Shown: positions 30,308 through 40,494, counted from the stretch's first letter. The stretch is DNA of 64,000 bases from Chitinimonas koreensis (GCF_014353015.1 NZ_CP060704.1:558001-622000); one strand, 5' to 3'. A program made the numbers and translations. Notes: a model not told the origin generated them from the letters alone.

Positions 30308-31143
30308 ATGCGCAAACTGATGCTGCCCCTGCTGCTGTCGCTGGCCCTGCCGGCGATGGCGCTCGATCTCGATTTCAACAAGCTGTTCAAGGGCGTCGAA
30401 ACGCTGAAGAAGGCCGTCGACGCCAACCGCGACATTCCCGAGGCCGAGGAGGTCCAGCTCGGCGGCGACCTGGCCGCCACGCTGCTCGGCGCCTCGCCGC
30501 TGGTCGACGACGCCGAGCTGCAGCGCTACGTCAACCACGTCGGCATGTGGCTGGCGCAGCAGACCGAGCGGCCCGGCCTGCCGTGGAAGTTCGGTGTGAT
30601 CGATCATCCGAACGTCAATGCCTTCGCCACGCCGGGCGGCCATGTCCTGATCACGCGCGGCCTGTTCCAGCGGCTGCGCAGCGAGGCAGAACTGGCCGGC
30701 GTGCTGGCGCACGAGATGTCGCACGTGCTGCGCAAGCACCAGCTGAAGGCGATCCAGAAGCAGATGGGGTCGGCGGTGTTCTCCGACATCGCCGACGCCT
30801 ATGCCGCCAATACCGGCAAGCGGAGCGCCGAGAACCTGGCCAAGGTGGTCGGCGGCGGCAAGGAGCTGTTCCTGCGCGGCCTGGACAAGGACGACGAATA
30901 CGAGGCCGACCGGATGGGCGTGGTGATCGCCGCGCGCGGCGGCTACAACCCCTACGGCCTGGTCGGCGTGCTGCAGACGCTGGCGGCGGCCAGCCCGGGC
31001 GATCCGGGCCTGTCGCTGCTGTTCAAGACCCATCCGGCGCCGAACGAACGGCTCGACCGGCTGGGGCGGCGATGGGCGAGCGGCTGGACGGCTACGCCGA
31101 CGCGGTGGACGACCTGCCGCGCTTCGCGCATGCCAAGCGTTGA
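30308..31143 (+). CDS. M48 family periplasmic metalloprotease (one-base frameshift near the 3' end)
   Basis: Intended 278 residues from the ATG at 30308. Signal peptide (MRKLMLPLLLSLALPAMA), zinc motif HEMSH (135-139) and third ligand in DDEYEADRMG (about Glu199). A BepA/LoiP-like role in outer-membrane protein quality control is the family expectation. At 31063-31066 GGGG replaces an expected GGGGG; restoring one G gives GAAMGERLDGYADAVDDL and a stop at 31141-31143. In the other frame, translation would run on to 31243 without similarity. Confidence 0.88.
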
Positions 31144-31252
31144 GCGCGTTCCCGTCCGGCGCGATCGGAAGGTGAAGGACCAAAAAAGATGGCGCGGGTG
31201 CATCGGCCGAAGCCGCTGCAACTCACGCGCCAGAGAGGAGTGAACTGGTATG

Positions 31253-31276
31253 CAAGGAGCGGATTATCGCTCCTTG
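31253..31276. repeat. Perfect 9-bp hairpin between convergent genes
   Basis: CAAGGAGCG (31253-31261), 6-base loop, CGCTCCTTG (31268-31276). There is no T tract on either side, so a terminator call is uncertain. It lies between the M48 protease and the small Cys peptide gene. Confidence 0.5.
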
Positions 31277-31289
31277 CCTTGCCGGATGG

Positions 31290-31451
31290 TTAGTTGGGGC
31301 AGTTGGCCCGGGCCGTGATGCACACGGAGTTGGTCGAACCCTGATCGCATACGCGATGCTTGATTTCGCACCAGAGCGATTCGGCGAACACCGATTGCGA
31401 GACGGTGATGCTCATGCCGAAGCCGATGACCAGTGCAGCGAATTTTTTCAT
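31290..31451 (-). CDS. Small secreted four-cysteine peptide, unknown function
   Basis: 53 residues from the ATG at 31451, chosen because GGAGG lies 6 bases upstream; the open frame reaches 31526. A clear signal peptide (MKKFAALVIGFGMSITVSQS-VFA) leaves a mature part of about 30 residues with four cysteines (ESLWCEIKHRVCDQGS, NSVCITARANCPN). Not recognised as any known family. The surrounding DNA (31290-31970) is visibly more AT-rich than the neighbours, suggesting acquired or lineage-specific DNA. It lies directly downstream of a membrane-bound glutaredoxin gene on the same strand. Confidence 0.75.
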   Translation of the reverse strand: MKKFAALVIGFGMSITVSQSVFAESLWCEIKHRVCDQGSTNSVCITARANCPN

Positions 31452-31567
31452 GAAATCCTCCGGGGTTGGTTGATACGCTGGGTTACCTACCGATTGGTAG
31501 CGCTTGTTTTTCTGAATGCCTGACATTGAATTTCTGAATACGGAAGCCGGCCTGGCTTCCTTTCATT

Positions 31568-31954
31568 TCATTTCTGCTTTATTTGCGCCAGGGCGCTGTC
31601 GATGACTTCCTGGTCGAAACCTTTTATCAGCCGATCGCCGATCAGGATCAGCGGCACATTTTCGCCACCGAGCTGCTGGAATTTTTCCTTCGCCTCTTTC
31701 GACGTCTCGATATCGACATCGGTAAATGCGATGCCGAGTCGATTCAGATGGGCGCGCGTCTGCTTGCAGAAGCGGCACCAGCTGGTGCCGAAGACAAGCA
31801 CCTGCTTCGTATCGTTTTCATAATATTTTCGATAATTGCCCGTTTCGTAGCGCGGCGTGAATTGATGAACCAGGCGGTTGACGCCGAGGCCCAGGATCAG
31901 GCCGACGCCCAGGAATGCGGCGAGCAGCAGAATGTCTTTTAACGGTTTTCTCAT
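31568..31954 (-). CDS. Membrane-anchored glutaredoxin
   Basis: 128 residues from the ATG at 31954; a TTG at 31969 would add five. One N-terminal membrane helix (DILLLAAFLGVGLILGLGV) and a glutaredoxin domain with the dithiol motif CRFC in FGTSWCRFCKQTRAHL and a cis-Pro loop (NVPLILIGDRLIKGF). The orientation of the helix (basic N-terminus MRKPLK) places the domain outside the cytoplasm, where it could act on periplasmic disulfides (inference). 116 bases upstream of the Cys-peptide gene. Confidence 0.85.
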   Translation of the reverse strand: MRKPLKDILLLAAFLGVGLILGLGVNRLVHQFTPRYETGNYRKYYENDTKQVLVFGTSWCRFCKQTRAHLNRLGIAFTDVDIETSKEAKEKFQQLGGENVPLILIGDRLIKGFDQEVIDSALAQIKQK

Positions 31955-31974
31955 GCGGATCAATCGCAACTCGA

Positions 31975-32007
31975 TAAAAACGGCCCCCGCCCGGGGACGA
32001 GGGCCGT
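31975..32007 (-). terminator. Intrinsic terminator after the TonB receptor gene
   Basis: On the minus strand ACGGCCC pairs with GGGCCGT (32001-32007 with 31980-31986) and is followed by TTTTATC, starting 8 bases after the receptor stop. Confidence 0.75.
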
Positions 32008-32014
32008 GTCCAGC

Positions 32015-34675
32015 TTAGAACTTGGCGCTGAGACCGAGCTTGAAGGTCCGTTCGCCTTCGAACGACCAGGCCGGGTAGCCCGCCTTGAGCGGGTCCTTGA
32101 TGGCCGGGTTGCTGGCTTCGGCGGCGCCGTACTGCACGTCGTCTTCTTCCAGCAGGTTGGCGATTTCGAACGACAGACGCAGGTTGTCGTTGATGTTCCA
32201 GCCGAAGCTTGCATCCAGGGTGCCGTAGGCATCGTGCATGCGGTCGCCGTACCAGAAGGCGCCTTCACGGATCATGTACTTCGAACGCCAGTTGTAGGCC
32301 AGGCGGGCGGAGTAGCGATCGTTTTCCCAGAAGCCGACCAGGTTGGTGTTGTGCTTCGAAGCCTGGGTGAACACGCCGAGCTTGTCGTTGTAGCTGTCGG
32401 CCGGAGCGTTGCCTTCGGTGAGCGTGTAGTTGGCCAGCACGCCGAAGCCATTGTCGAACGAATGGTTGACCTGCAGCTCGATACCGCGGATGGTGCCGCC
32501 GCCCGCGTTGGCATAGGTCTGCACCGTCCAGTTGTCGACGCCCGAGCGCGGATCGACCAGGCCGACCTTCTGGTTGGCCAGGGTCTGGGTCGTGACGAAG
32601 TTGCTGATCTCCTTGGTGAAGAAGGTCGCCGACGCCAGGTTGCCCTTGCCGTAGTAGTACTCGATGCCCAGATCGGCCTGGCTCGACTTCATCGGCTTCA
32701 GGTTGATGTTGCCGGTGGTCCAGGTTTCGTTGCCGACGCGGTCGTCGTTGTAGCCCGCAACGGTCACGCCGAACATGTTGGCGAAGTTCGGGCGGGTGAT
32801 CGCTTGCGAGGCGGACGCGCGCAGGACCAGGTTCTTCTTCAGGTCGAAGGCGACGTTCACGCTCGGCAGCACGTCGTTGTAGCTGGCCTTGGTCGAAGCC
32901 GTGCCGCGGCCCCAGTTGGCGTTGCCCGAGTAGTCGCCGGCGGCCAGCGGCGTGCCGTCGAAGGCGTAGGTGGTGCTGGTCGCCTTGGTCGCGATGTAGC
33001 GCAGGCCGAAGTTGCCGCGGACGTTCTCGGCTTCGAAGGTGAACATGCCGTACAGCGCGGTGTTGTCTTCGTTGAGCTCGCCGTAGGCCGAACGATCCTC
33101 GATCCAGCCGGTAATGTTCTTGCTGGTGTTGGACAGCATCGCGTCGATGTTCGGACGCGGGATCGACCAGCTGGCGACGTCGACTTGGCCGTCGAACAGG
33201 CTGCCGGTCGAAACCGGGGCGATCGCCGTGCTCCAGATCGGGCGATAGGCACGCTTGGTGAAGGTGTGGTCGGCCTTGCGCACGCCGGTCTTGAACGAGT
33301 TGATCGCACCCCAGTCAAGGTTCAGCGTCACGTCGGCCTGGCCGTACTTCTCTTCGTCTTCGTTCGGGCCGCGGGAGGTGGCCCAGGTTTCCGGCGAGCT
33401 GTTCGGGGCCAGATTGCCGACGGTGATCGTCTGGTTCGACGACGGGCTGATCACGATCTGCTTGCCGGTGGCGTCGATCGTGCCTTGCCACTTCGGCAGG
33501 TTGTTGCCTGCGCCCCACGAGCCGTAGGAGTAGTTGGTGGTGATGTCGGTACCGCCGTCGGCCTTGGTCGTACCGGCCACGAAGTCGACCTTGACCACGT
33601 CGCCCTTGTAGTGGGCGTCGAACGTCAGGCTGTCCGACGACATCGACGCGCCGCGAGCCCAGACCTGCATGAACTCGTTGGCCAGCGGGTTGCTCGCGGT
33701 GGTCGAGCTGCGCAGGCAGATGCCGTTCGGGTTGAAGTCCGACTTCACCGCCGTATTGCGCTGCGTGCAGTTGGCGTCGTGGAAGATGTAGTGGCTGGAG
33801 TTCGAGTTGTTGGCCTCGAGGTCCAGGCCGAGGAACTGCACGCCGAGATCCCAGCTCGAGTTCGGACGGGCCTGCAGCGCGATGTTGTAGGCCTTGCGCT
33901 TGCGTTCCTGCACGAAGGTGGTCGGCGCGACGTCGCCCGACCAGCGGCTGTCGGCTTCGACGCCGCGGCGGATGTAGTCGCCTTCGGACTGCGAGGCGGC
34001 GACCAGGAAGCCGAAGGTCCGGGCTGCGTTCTTGAAGTTGTAGAGGCCGGAGACGTCGAGGCTGCTGTCGCTGATGCTGCCGTCGCCGTAGCTGACGCTG
34101 CCGAAGAGGCTGGTCTTGTCGGCCGACAGCGGCTTGCGGGTCTTGACGATGACCGTGCCGCCGATGCCGCCTTCGGTCAGGTCGGCCTGGGGCGACTTGT
34201 ACACTTCCATGCCGCCGATCATTTCCGACGGCAGCAGGGAGTAGTTGAACGAACGGTCGACGTTCATCTGGTCGTACCAGCCGGTCGAGGCGACGGTCTG
34301 GCCGTTCAGCGTGGTGTAGGTCATCTGCGGATCGGAACCGCGCACCGAGACCGAGGAACCCTGGCCGAAGGCACGGCCCACCGACACGCCCGGAATACGG
34401 CCGAGCGATTCGCCGACGTCGTTGTCGGGCATCTTGCCGATGTCTTCGGCCGACACCGCGTCGACGATCGCGGTGGAGTTCTGCTTGAGACGCACCGAGT
34501 TCTGCAGTGCGCTGCGGATGCCCTTCACCTGGATGATTTCGGCGGGCTGTTCCGAGGTCGGAGCAGGCGGCGCATCCGCTGCGAACACGGGCAGCGAACC
34601 TGCGCCCAGGAAGGCCAGTGCCACGGCGGCGGCCAAGGTGGTGGGCTGAATCTGGCCCTGTACTTGCTTTCTCAT
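32015..34675 (-). CDS. TonB-dependent outer-membrane receptor (TIGR01782-like)
   Basis: 886 residues. Signal peptide (about 1-33, ending PVFAADAPPAP), a TonB-box-like stretch EIIQVKGIRSALQNSV, a plug domain (DAVSAEDIGKMPDNDVGESL, GIGGTVIVKTRKP) and a 22-strand barrel ending in Phe (ERTFKLGLSAKF). The N-terminal signature matches the receptor subfamily abundant in polysaccharide degraders. The neighbouring GlcNAc locus suggests a chito-oligosaccharide substrate (inference). Confidence 0.93.
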   Translation of the reverse strand: MRKQVQGQIQPTTLAAAVALAFLGAGSLPVFAADAPPAPTSEQPAEIIQVKGIRSALQNSVRLKQNSTAIVDAVSAEDIGKMPDNDVGESLGRIPGVSVGRAFGQGSSVSVRGSDPQMTYTTLNGQTVASTGWYDQMNVDRSFNYSLLPSEMIGGMEVYKSPQADLTEGGIGGTVIVKTRKPLSADKTSLFGSVSYGDGSISDSSLDVSGLYNFKNAARTFGFLVAASQSEGDYIRRGVEADSRWSGDVAPTTFVQERKRKAYNIALQARPNSSWDLGVQFLGLDLEANNSNSSHYIFHDANCTQRNTAVKSDFNPNGICLRSSTTASNPLANEFMQVWARGASMSSDSLTFDAHYKGDVVKVDFVAGTTKADGGTDITTNYSYGSWGAGNNLPKWQGTIDATGKQIVISPSSNQTITVGNLAPNSSPETWATSRGPNEDEEKYGQADVTLNLDWGAINSFKTGVRKADHTFTKRAYRPIWSTAIAPVSTGSLFDGQVDVASWSIPRPNIDAMLSNTSKNITGWIEDRSAYGELNEDNTALYGMFTFEAENVRGNFGLRYIATKATSTTYAFDGTPLAAGDYSGNANWGRGTASTKASYNDVLPSVNVAFDLKKNLVLRASASQAITRPNFANMFGVTVAGYNDDRVGNETWTTGNINLKPMKSSQADLGIEYYYGKGNLASATFFTKEISNFVTTQTLANQKVGLVDPRSGVDNWTVQTYANAGGGTIRGIELQVNHSFDNGFGVLANYTLTEGNAPADSYNDKLGVFTQASKHNTNLVGFWENDRYSARLAYNWRSKYMIREGAFWYGDRMHDAYGTLDASFGWNINDNLRLSFEIANLLEEDDVQYGAAEASNPAIKDPLKAGYPAWSFEGERTFKLGLSAKF

Positions 34676-35108
34676 TGTCGTCTCCAGCGTTGATGTAGCG
34701 TTCTATAAGCGAGGTTTATGGGACAGGTAAAACATTTACGCAGCGGTTCGAGTCCCTGGATTGGCCTTTCGGCCGGACCGCTTGCGTTGAACACGTGCGG
34801 AAACATCGACGGATCGGGCCGGATATCGACCTGTCCGAAATAGGGCCGGCTTTCGGCCGAATGACGTCATGGCTCTTTGGCTGCCTTTGCCTCCCGGCGC
34901 ACCATGGATTCGAGTGCGCACAATCCGACTGCCCCCACGGCTGGCGGCCCGCTGTGCCATGCGTACGGCGAACAGAACCCCGCCGGCGATTTCGCCCTCG
35001 GGAATTGCATTGCCACGCTCACTCGCATGCGCACCCCAAACCTCCCCTCTCATTCCATTTGTGTGCAGCATTTGGAAATTCGAATCTGTGTTCTTGTGCA
35101 TGGCCGGC
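34676..35108. other. 433-base non-coding region upstream of the TonB receptor gene
   Basis: Holds the receptor promoter near its right-hand gene and otherwise no supported gene. Open frames on both strands (for example 34736-35119 minus) have poor composition and no recognisable domain. Confidence 0.6.
34702..34731 (-). promoter_or_regulatory. Likely promoter of the TonB receptor gene
   Basis: On the minus strand TTTACC (34726-34731), an 18-base spacer and TATAGA (34702-34707); the ATG is 26 bases downstream with GGAGA before it. Confidence 0.5.
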
Positions 35109-35816
35109 TCAGAAGTCATAAAAGGTATTGACGGTCAGCCGACCGGCGCGCGGATCGGTTTCGACGCTGCGCGCGGGATTGACGATGGCGGTATGCAGCA
35201 GGCTGCCGCGATACAGCACCAGGCGGTTGTATTTGGCCGGGATCATTCCCAGGCGGGTGAATTGCTCGTCGGATTCGTCGTAATAGCGGCGTTGCGGACG
35301 GCGGGCGTTGATTTCCTCGTAATACACGTCGAGATAATGCTCGCGCGTGTCCGCGGTGATCTGCTGCAGGCCGGTCGAGTTATGGCGGTAAAAGGCCGTG
35401 CCGCCATGTTCCTCGTTGCACAGATAAAGCAGGGCGGCCATATGGTGCGGCGTACTGGCGTCGAAATGCGGCGTCCGCTGCAGCGGGCCGAGTTCGTCCG
35501 GCTGCATGGTGGTGAGCGAAATCGCGCATACGCTCTTGCGGATGTCGAGCTCGACCGGCGCGCCGAAATACTGCTTGATCACCGGCTCGAGAAACATCGT
35601 GATGTTGTAGGAGTAATCGTCCGGCGCGACCGCGCGAATGCCGGGATAACCTTTCCGCTCCGCGTAGCCCGGATAGCGGCTGAATGAGCTTCGGACAGCG
35701 AAGTCCACCAGCGCATCGGGCTCTTGCAGGAAATCGTCGATCAGCAGCACCTGGTGATCACCCATGGTGATCGCCTGGATTGCGGCGGGTTGACGAAGCG
35801 AATAAGCGGAGGTCAT
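35109..35816 (-). CDS. DUF6445 family protein (2OG-Fe(II) oxygenase-like)
   Basis: 235 residues. Iron-site-like residues HFDAS (about 116-120) and a distal His in SLLHTAIVNPA, with an Arg in RLTVNTFYDF, give the double-stranded beta-helix pattern of 2-oxoglutarate oxygenases. DUF6445 genes typically accompany TonB receptors and tryptophan-halogenase-like genes in carbohydrate loci. Substrate unknown. Located between the ABC ATPase (84-base gap) and the receptor gene. Confidence 0.8.
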   Translation of the reverse strand: MTSAYSLRQPAAIQAITMGDHQVLLIDDFLQEPDALVDFAVRSSFSRYPGYAERKGYPGIRAVAPDDYSYNITMFLEPVIKQYFGAPVELDIRKSVCAISLTTMQPDELGPLQRTPHFDASTPHHMAALLYLCNEEHGGTAFYRHNSTGLQQITADTREHYLDVYYEEINARRPQRRYYDESDEQFTRLGMIPAKYNRLVLYRGSLLHTAIVNPARSVETDPRAGRLTVNTFYDF

Positions 35817-35900
35817 GTCGGTTCTGTCTAAAGGTGCGTATGCGTGCGTTTCAAATCCGGCAATTGATCGAATCGGGTCGGCGTCGAGTTTCCCGGCCGT

Positions 35901-37009
<1,109 letters not shown>

Positions 37010-37093
37010 GGCCGGGCATCCTTGGTTGAAACCTCCCCGTCCTGGGGAGTGCCGGAGGGCGTCTTCCGGAATTCCGGGCAAACACCATCCCTG

Positions 37094-37117
37094 CCCGCCT
37101 TCAACAGCGAAGGCGGG
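37094..37117. repeat. 9-bp hairpin between the hexosaminidase and ATPase genes
   Basis: CCCGCCTTC / GAAGGCGGG with a 6-base loop, in the 161-base gap. No T tract; it may be an mRNA-stabilising structure. Confidence 0.45.
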
Positions 37118-37170
37118 TTCGGTTCGTTCATTCGGTCGGAGAGGGCTTGCGCCCGTGGTCGTCTCTCGCC

Positions 37171-38667
37171 CTAGTCGTCGTTCTCCAGTGGTGCCGGCAG
37201 GCTGCCGGTCGCTTCCAGTTCACCCTTGAGCCAGGCCACCACCGCGTCGAGCGCGGGGTCGGCGAAGCCGTAGGTCACCAGCGCCGGGCACGGCAGGTCG
37301 GCCGCAGCGTAAGGGTTCCACAGCGCCAGGTGCAGGTCCGGCCGCCAGCTGTCGCGCTCGCGCGCGTCGTAGCGTTCGCGGGTATTGGAGGCCACGATCA
37401 CGAAGGCGTCGTCGCGCGCGGCGTCGCGCCAGTCGATGTCGCTGCGCTGCGGGTAGGCGATCACGTCGAGTTCGTACAGGGGCTTGAGCCGCTCGATCAG
37501 CACGCGGGCCGGCAGGCCGGGCTCGGACACGCCGTCGGACGGCGCGTCGGCCTGCACGATCAGCCGCACCTTGCTGCCCAGCACCGGCCGGCGGGCTTCG
37601 CCGACCAGGGTCAGTGCGCGGGCCCAGGCGTGGGCGAACAGCGCGCGGTCGTCGGCTTCCTGTTCCGCGCCGTAGTCGCGGCGCACGGCCGGGTAGCGCT
37701 GCGCCATCGCGGTGACGCGCGCATCGGCCTCGGCCAGCCGCGCTTGCGCGATGCGGCCGCTGCCGACGGCGTCGATCAGCGCCTGGCGCGAGGCGACCAT
37801 CTCGTCGGCGAACTGCAGCACCAGCGACAGGTCGGCGCCGGCGCCGATCGCCATCGCAGTGCCTTCGGCCTGGCCCCAGCGCTCGCGGATGGCTTTCATG
37901 TTCATGCCGTCGGTGATGGTGACGCCCTCGTAGCCCCACTCGTCGTGCAGCAGCGTCTGCAGGATCGCCGGCGACAGCGTGGCCGGCAGCTCGGCGTCGA
38001 AGGCCGGGAACACGATGTGGGCGCTCATCAGCCCCGGGGTCTGCTTGATCAGCGCGTGGAACGGCGACAGTTCGTACTGCTCGATCGCGGCGCGCGACTT
38101 GTCGACCACCGGCAGGTCGAGGTGCGAATCGGTATGGGTGTCGCCGTGGCCGGGGAAGTGCTTGACGCAGGTGGCGACGCCTTCGCTCAGATGGCCGGCC
38201 ATCCAGGCACCGGCCAGCCGCGCGGCCTTGGCCGGATCGGCGCCGAACGAGCGCTCGGCGATCACCGGGTTGCGCGGGTTGTTGTTCAGGTCGAGCACCG
38301 GCGCGTAGTTCCAGTTGATGCCGAGCGAGGCCAGGCCGCGGGCGATGGCGGCGCCGACCCGGTAGGCCAGCGTCTCGTCGCCGGCGGCGCCGAGGGCCAT
38401 GGCGCTCGGGGCGGCCGGCATGAACAGCGTGCGCATCACCGCGCCGCCTTCCTGGTCGATGCCGATCAGGGCGTCGTCGCCGATGGCGGCCTTGAGGTCG
38501 TCGACCAGCTTGCGGGTCTTCTCGGCGCTCGAGACGTTGCGGCGGAACAGGCAGATGGCGCGGAAGCCGTTGCTGCGCAGGAACTCGGCATCCTCGGCGG
38601 TCAGTTCGTCGCCGGGAACGTCGACCATCAGGGCGCGGCCGGCAAGGGTATGGAGATCGTGGGTCAT
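37171..38667 (-). CDS. nagZ: Glycoside hydrolase family 3 beta-N-acetylhexosaminidase (NagZ-like)
   Basis: 498 residues, cytosolic (no signal peptide). The GH3 N-terminal domain has KHFPGHGDTHTDSH (169-182, containing the NagZ-type His-Asp dyad) and the nucleophile Asp253 in TITDGMNMKAI. It is about 150 residues longer than the usual proteobacterial NagZ of peptidoglycan recycling because of a C-terminal domain (about 345-498). Position within the GlcNAc ABC operon, 7 bases after the second permease, indicates cleavage of imported chitobiose rather than muropeptides. Confidence 0.9.
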   Translation of the reverse strand: MTHDLHTLAGRALMVDVPGDELTAEDAEFLRSNGFRAICLFRRNVSSAEKTRKLVDDLKAAIGDDALIGIDQEGGAVMRTLFMPAAPSAMALGAAGDETLAYRVGAAIARGLASLGINWNYAPVLDLNNNPRNPVIAERSFGADPAKAARLAGAWMAGHLSEGVATCVKHFPGHGDTHTDSHLDLPVVDKSRAAIEQYELSPFHALIKQTPGLMSAHIVFPAFDAELPATLSPAILQTLLHDEWGYEGVTITDGMNMKAIRERWGQAEGTAMAIGAGADLSLVLQFADEMVASRQALIDAVGSGRIAQARLAEADARVTAMAQRYPAVRRDYGAEQEADDRALFAHAWARALTLVGEARRPVLGSKVRLIVQADAPSDGVSEPGLPARVLIERLKPLYELDVIAYPQRSDIDWRDAARDDAFVIVASNTRERYDARERDSWRPDLHLALWNPYAAADLPCPALVTYGFADPALDAVVAWLKGELEATGSLPAPLENDD

Positions 38668-38674
38668 GGTCGGT

Positions 38675-39574
38675 CTACTTCACAGCGCCGTCGAAGCCAC
38701 GCAGGAAGAAGCGCTGCGTGAACAGGAAGACGATCAGGATCGGAAGGATGGTCAGCACGGCGCCGGCGGCCACCACGCGGGTCTTGAAGCTGAAGGCGCC
38801 GGACAGGTATTTCACGCCGACGGCGAGCGGGAAGTTGTCGGGGCTGGTCATCACCACCGACGGCCAGATGTACTGGTTCCAGGCGGTCACCATGGTGAGG
38901 ATGGCGAGCGCGCCGAGCGCGGGCTTGGCCAGCGGCAGCATGATCTTCCAGAAGATGGTCCATTCGTTGGCGCCGTCGACGCGGGCGGCGTCGATCAGGT
39001 CGCCCGGCACCGCTTCGAAGGCCTGCTTCATCAGGAAGATGCCGATCGCGCCGGCCAGGTTGGGCAGCACCACGCCGGTGACGGTATCGGCCAGCTGCAG
39101 GCGCGAGACGGTGATGAAGTTGACCAGGAAGTTGATCTCGGCCGGCAGGATCATGGTGGCGATGATGGCGCCGAACACCCACTTGCGGCCCGGGAACTGC
39201 ATGCGTGCCAGCGGGTAGGCCGCCAGGCTGCAGATGACCAGCGTGCCGGCCACGGTGGCGGCCGAGATCAGGATCGAGTTCTTGAAGAAGGCCAGCAGGT
39301 TGATGGTGCGGAACACTTCGATGAAGTTCTCCAGCCCAGGATCGCTCGGCAGCAGCGGCGGCGGGAAGCTGTAGACATCGCCAGTGGTCGACAGCGCGGT
39401 GACCAGCGTCCACCAGAACGGGTAGACGGTGAGCACGGCCAGCACCGACAGCAGCAGGTAGTGGGGCAGGTGGCGGGCGACCCGGCGCAGGCGGGCGGCA
39501 AGCCGCGTGCCGGCCGGAACGGTCGTCTGCAGGGTGGGGGCGGTGGTCGCCGACATGGTCTGGGCTTCGCTCAT
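38675..39574 (-). CDS. Carbohydrate ABC transporter permease (MalG-like, CUT1)
   Basis: 299 residues from the ATG at 39574 (MSEAQTMSATTAPTLQ). Six membrane helices and the EAA loop (DAARVDGANEWTIFWKIMLP) that contacts the ATPase. The C-terminus RGFDGAVK is typical of MalG/NgcG-type subunits. 17 bases after the partner permease gene. Confidence 0.93.
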   Translation of the reverse strand: MSEAQTMSATTAPTLQTTVPAGTRLAARLRRVARHLPHYLLLSVLAVLTVYPFWWTLVTALSTTGDVYSFPPPLLPSDPGLENFIEVFRTINLLAFFKNSILISAATVAGTLVICSLAAYPLARMQFPGRKWVFGAIIATMILPAEINFLVNFITVSRLQLADTVTGVVLPNLAGAIGIFLMKQAFEAVPGDLIDAARVDGANEWTIFWKIMLPLAKPALGALAILTMVTAWNQYIWPSVVMTSPDNFPLAVGVKYLSGAFSFKTRVVAAGAVLTILPILIVFLFTQRFFLRGFDGAVK

Positions 39575-39591
39575 GATGTTCTGCGCGTGGC

Positions 39592-40494
39592 TCACGGGTT
39601 CTTGGGTTGCAGGTAGCGGAAGTTGAGCCAGGCCAGCACCACGCAGACGCCGGACATGACCAGGCTGGCGGCCAGCGCGCGGCCGAAGTTGAGCGACTTG
39701 ATGCCGAATTCGTAGGCGTAGTACAGCGCGGTGTAGGTCGACTGGAACGGTCCGCCCTGGGTCATGATCTGGACTTCCTCGAAGGCCTTGACCGCGGCCA
39801 GCACCGACATCACCGAGCACAGCAGGATGGTGGGCAGCAGCAGCGGCACGGTGATGCGCCAGAACTTCTGCCAGGCGTTGGCGCCGTCGAGCGTGGCGGC
39901 CTCGTAGACGTCCTGCGAGATGGCTTGCAGGCCGGCGAGGTAGAGCACCATGTACCAGCCCAGGCCGCGCCAGATGGTGACGAACATCACGGCGAACAGC
40001 GCGATGCGGTCGTCGGTGAGGAAGCCGACCGGGTCGTCGATCATGTGCAGCCAGCGCAGGATGGCGTTGAGCGCGCCGTCCTCGTTGTACATGAAGTTCC
40101 AGATGATCCCGACCACCGACACGGTGGTGACCACCGGCAGGTAGTAGGCGGCGCGGAAGAACTTGATGCCGGGCAGCTGGTTGTTGACCAGCACCGCCAG
40201 CAGGATGGCCAGCACCTGGATCGCCGGCACCACGATCAGGTAGAGCGCCGAGTTCTTCAGCGAGATCAGGAACAGTTCGTCGCCGAACAGCTCGCGGAAG
40301 TTGTCGAGCCCGACCCACTGCGGCGCCTCGATCAGGTTGTACTGGGTGAAGGCGATGTAGGAGCCGAAGCCGACCGGCCAGAACGAGAACACCAGCAGCA
40401 GCGCGATGGCCGGTGCCAGGAACAGGTAGGCGGTCAGGGTGGCTTTACGTGACTGGGCCACGGTCTTCTCTCTCGTTGCGTCTGTCTGCGCCAT
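39592..40494 (-). CDS. Carbohydrate ABC transporter permease (MalF-like, CUT1)
   Basis: 300 residues from the ATG at 40494 (MAQTDATREKTVAQSRKATL). Six membrane helices; EAA loop EAATLDGANAWQKFWRITVP. A longer open frame upstream to 40578 is Cys/Arg-rich and not conserved. Confidence 0.93.
   Translation of the reverse strand: MAQTDATREKTVAQSRKATLTAYLFLAPAIALLLVFSFWPVGFGSYIAFTQYNLIEAPQWVGLDNFRELFGDELFLISLKNSALYLIVVPAIQVLAILLAVLVNNQLPGIKFFRAAYYLPVVTTVSVVGIIWNFMYNEDGALNAILRWLHMIDDPVGFLTDDRIALFAVMFVTIWRGLGWYMVLYLAGLQAISQDVYEAATLDGANAWQKFWRITVPLLLPTILLCSVMSVLAAVKAFEEVQIMTQGGPFQSTYTALYYAYEFGIKSLNFGRALAASLVMSGVCVVLAWLNFRYLQPKNP

Noticed and set aside
31253..31276. Intrinsic terminator between the M48 protease and Cys-peptide genes
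   Set aside because: The hairpin has no T tract on either strand; listed only as a repeat.
34736..35119. 127-codon open frame upstream of the TonB receptor gene
   Set aside because: No ribosome site, no domain, and composition unlike the neighbours; treated as non-coding leader and intergenic DNA.
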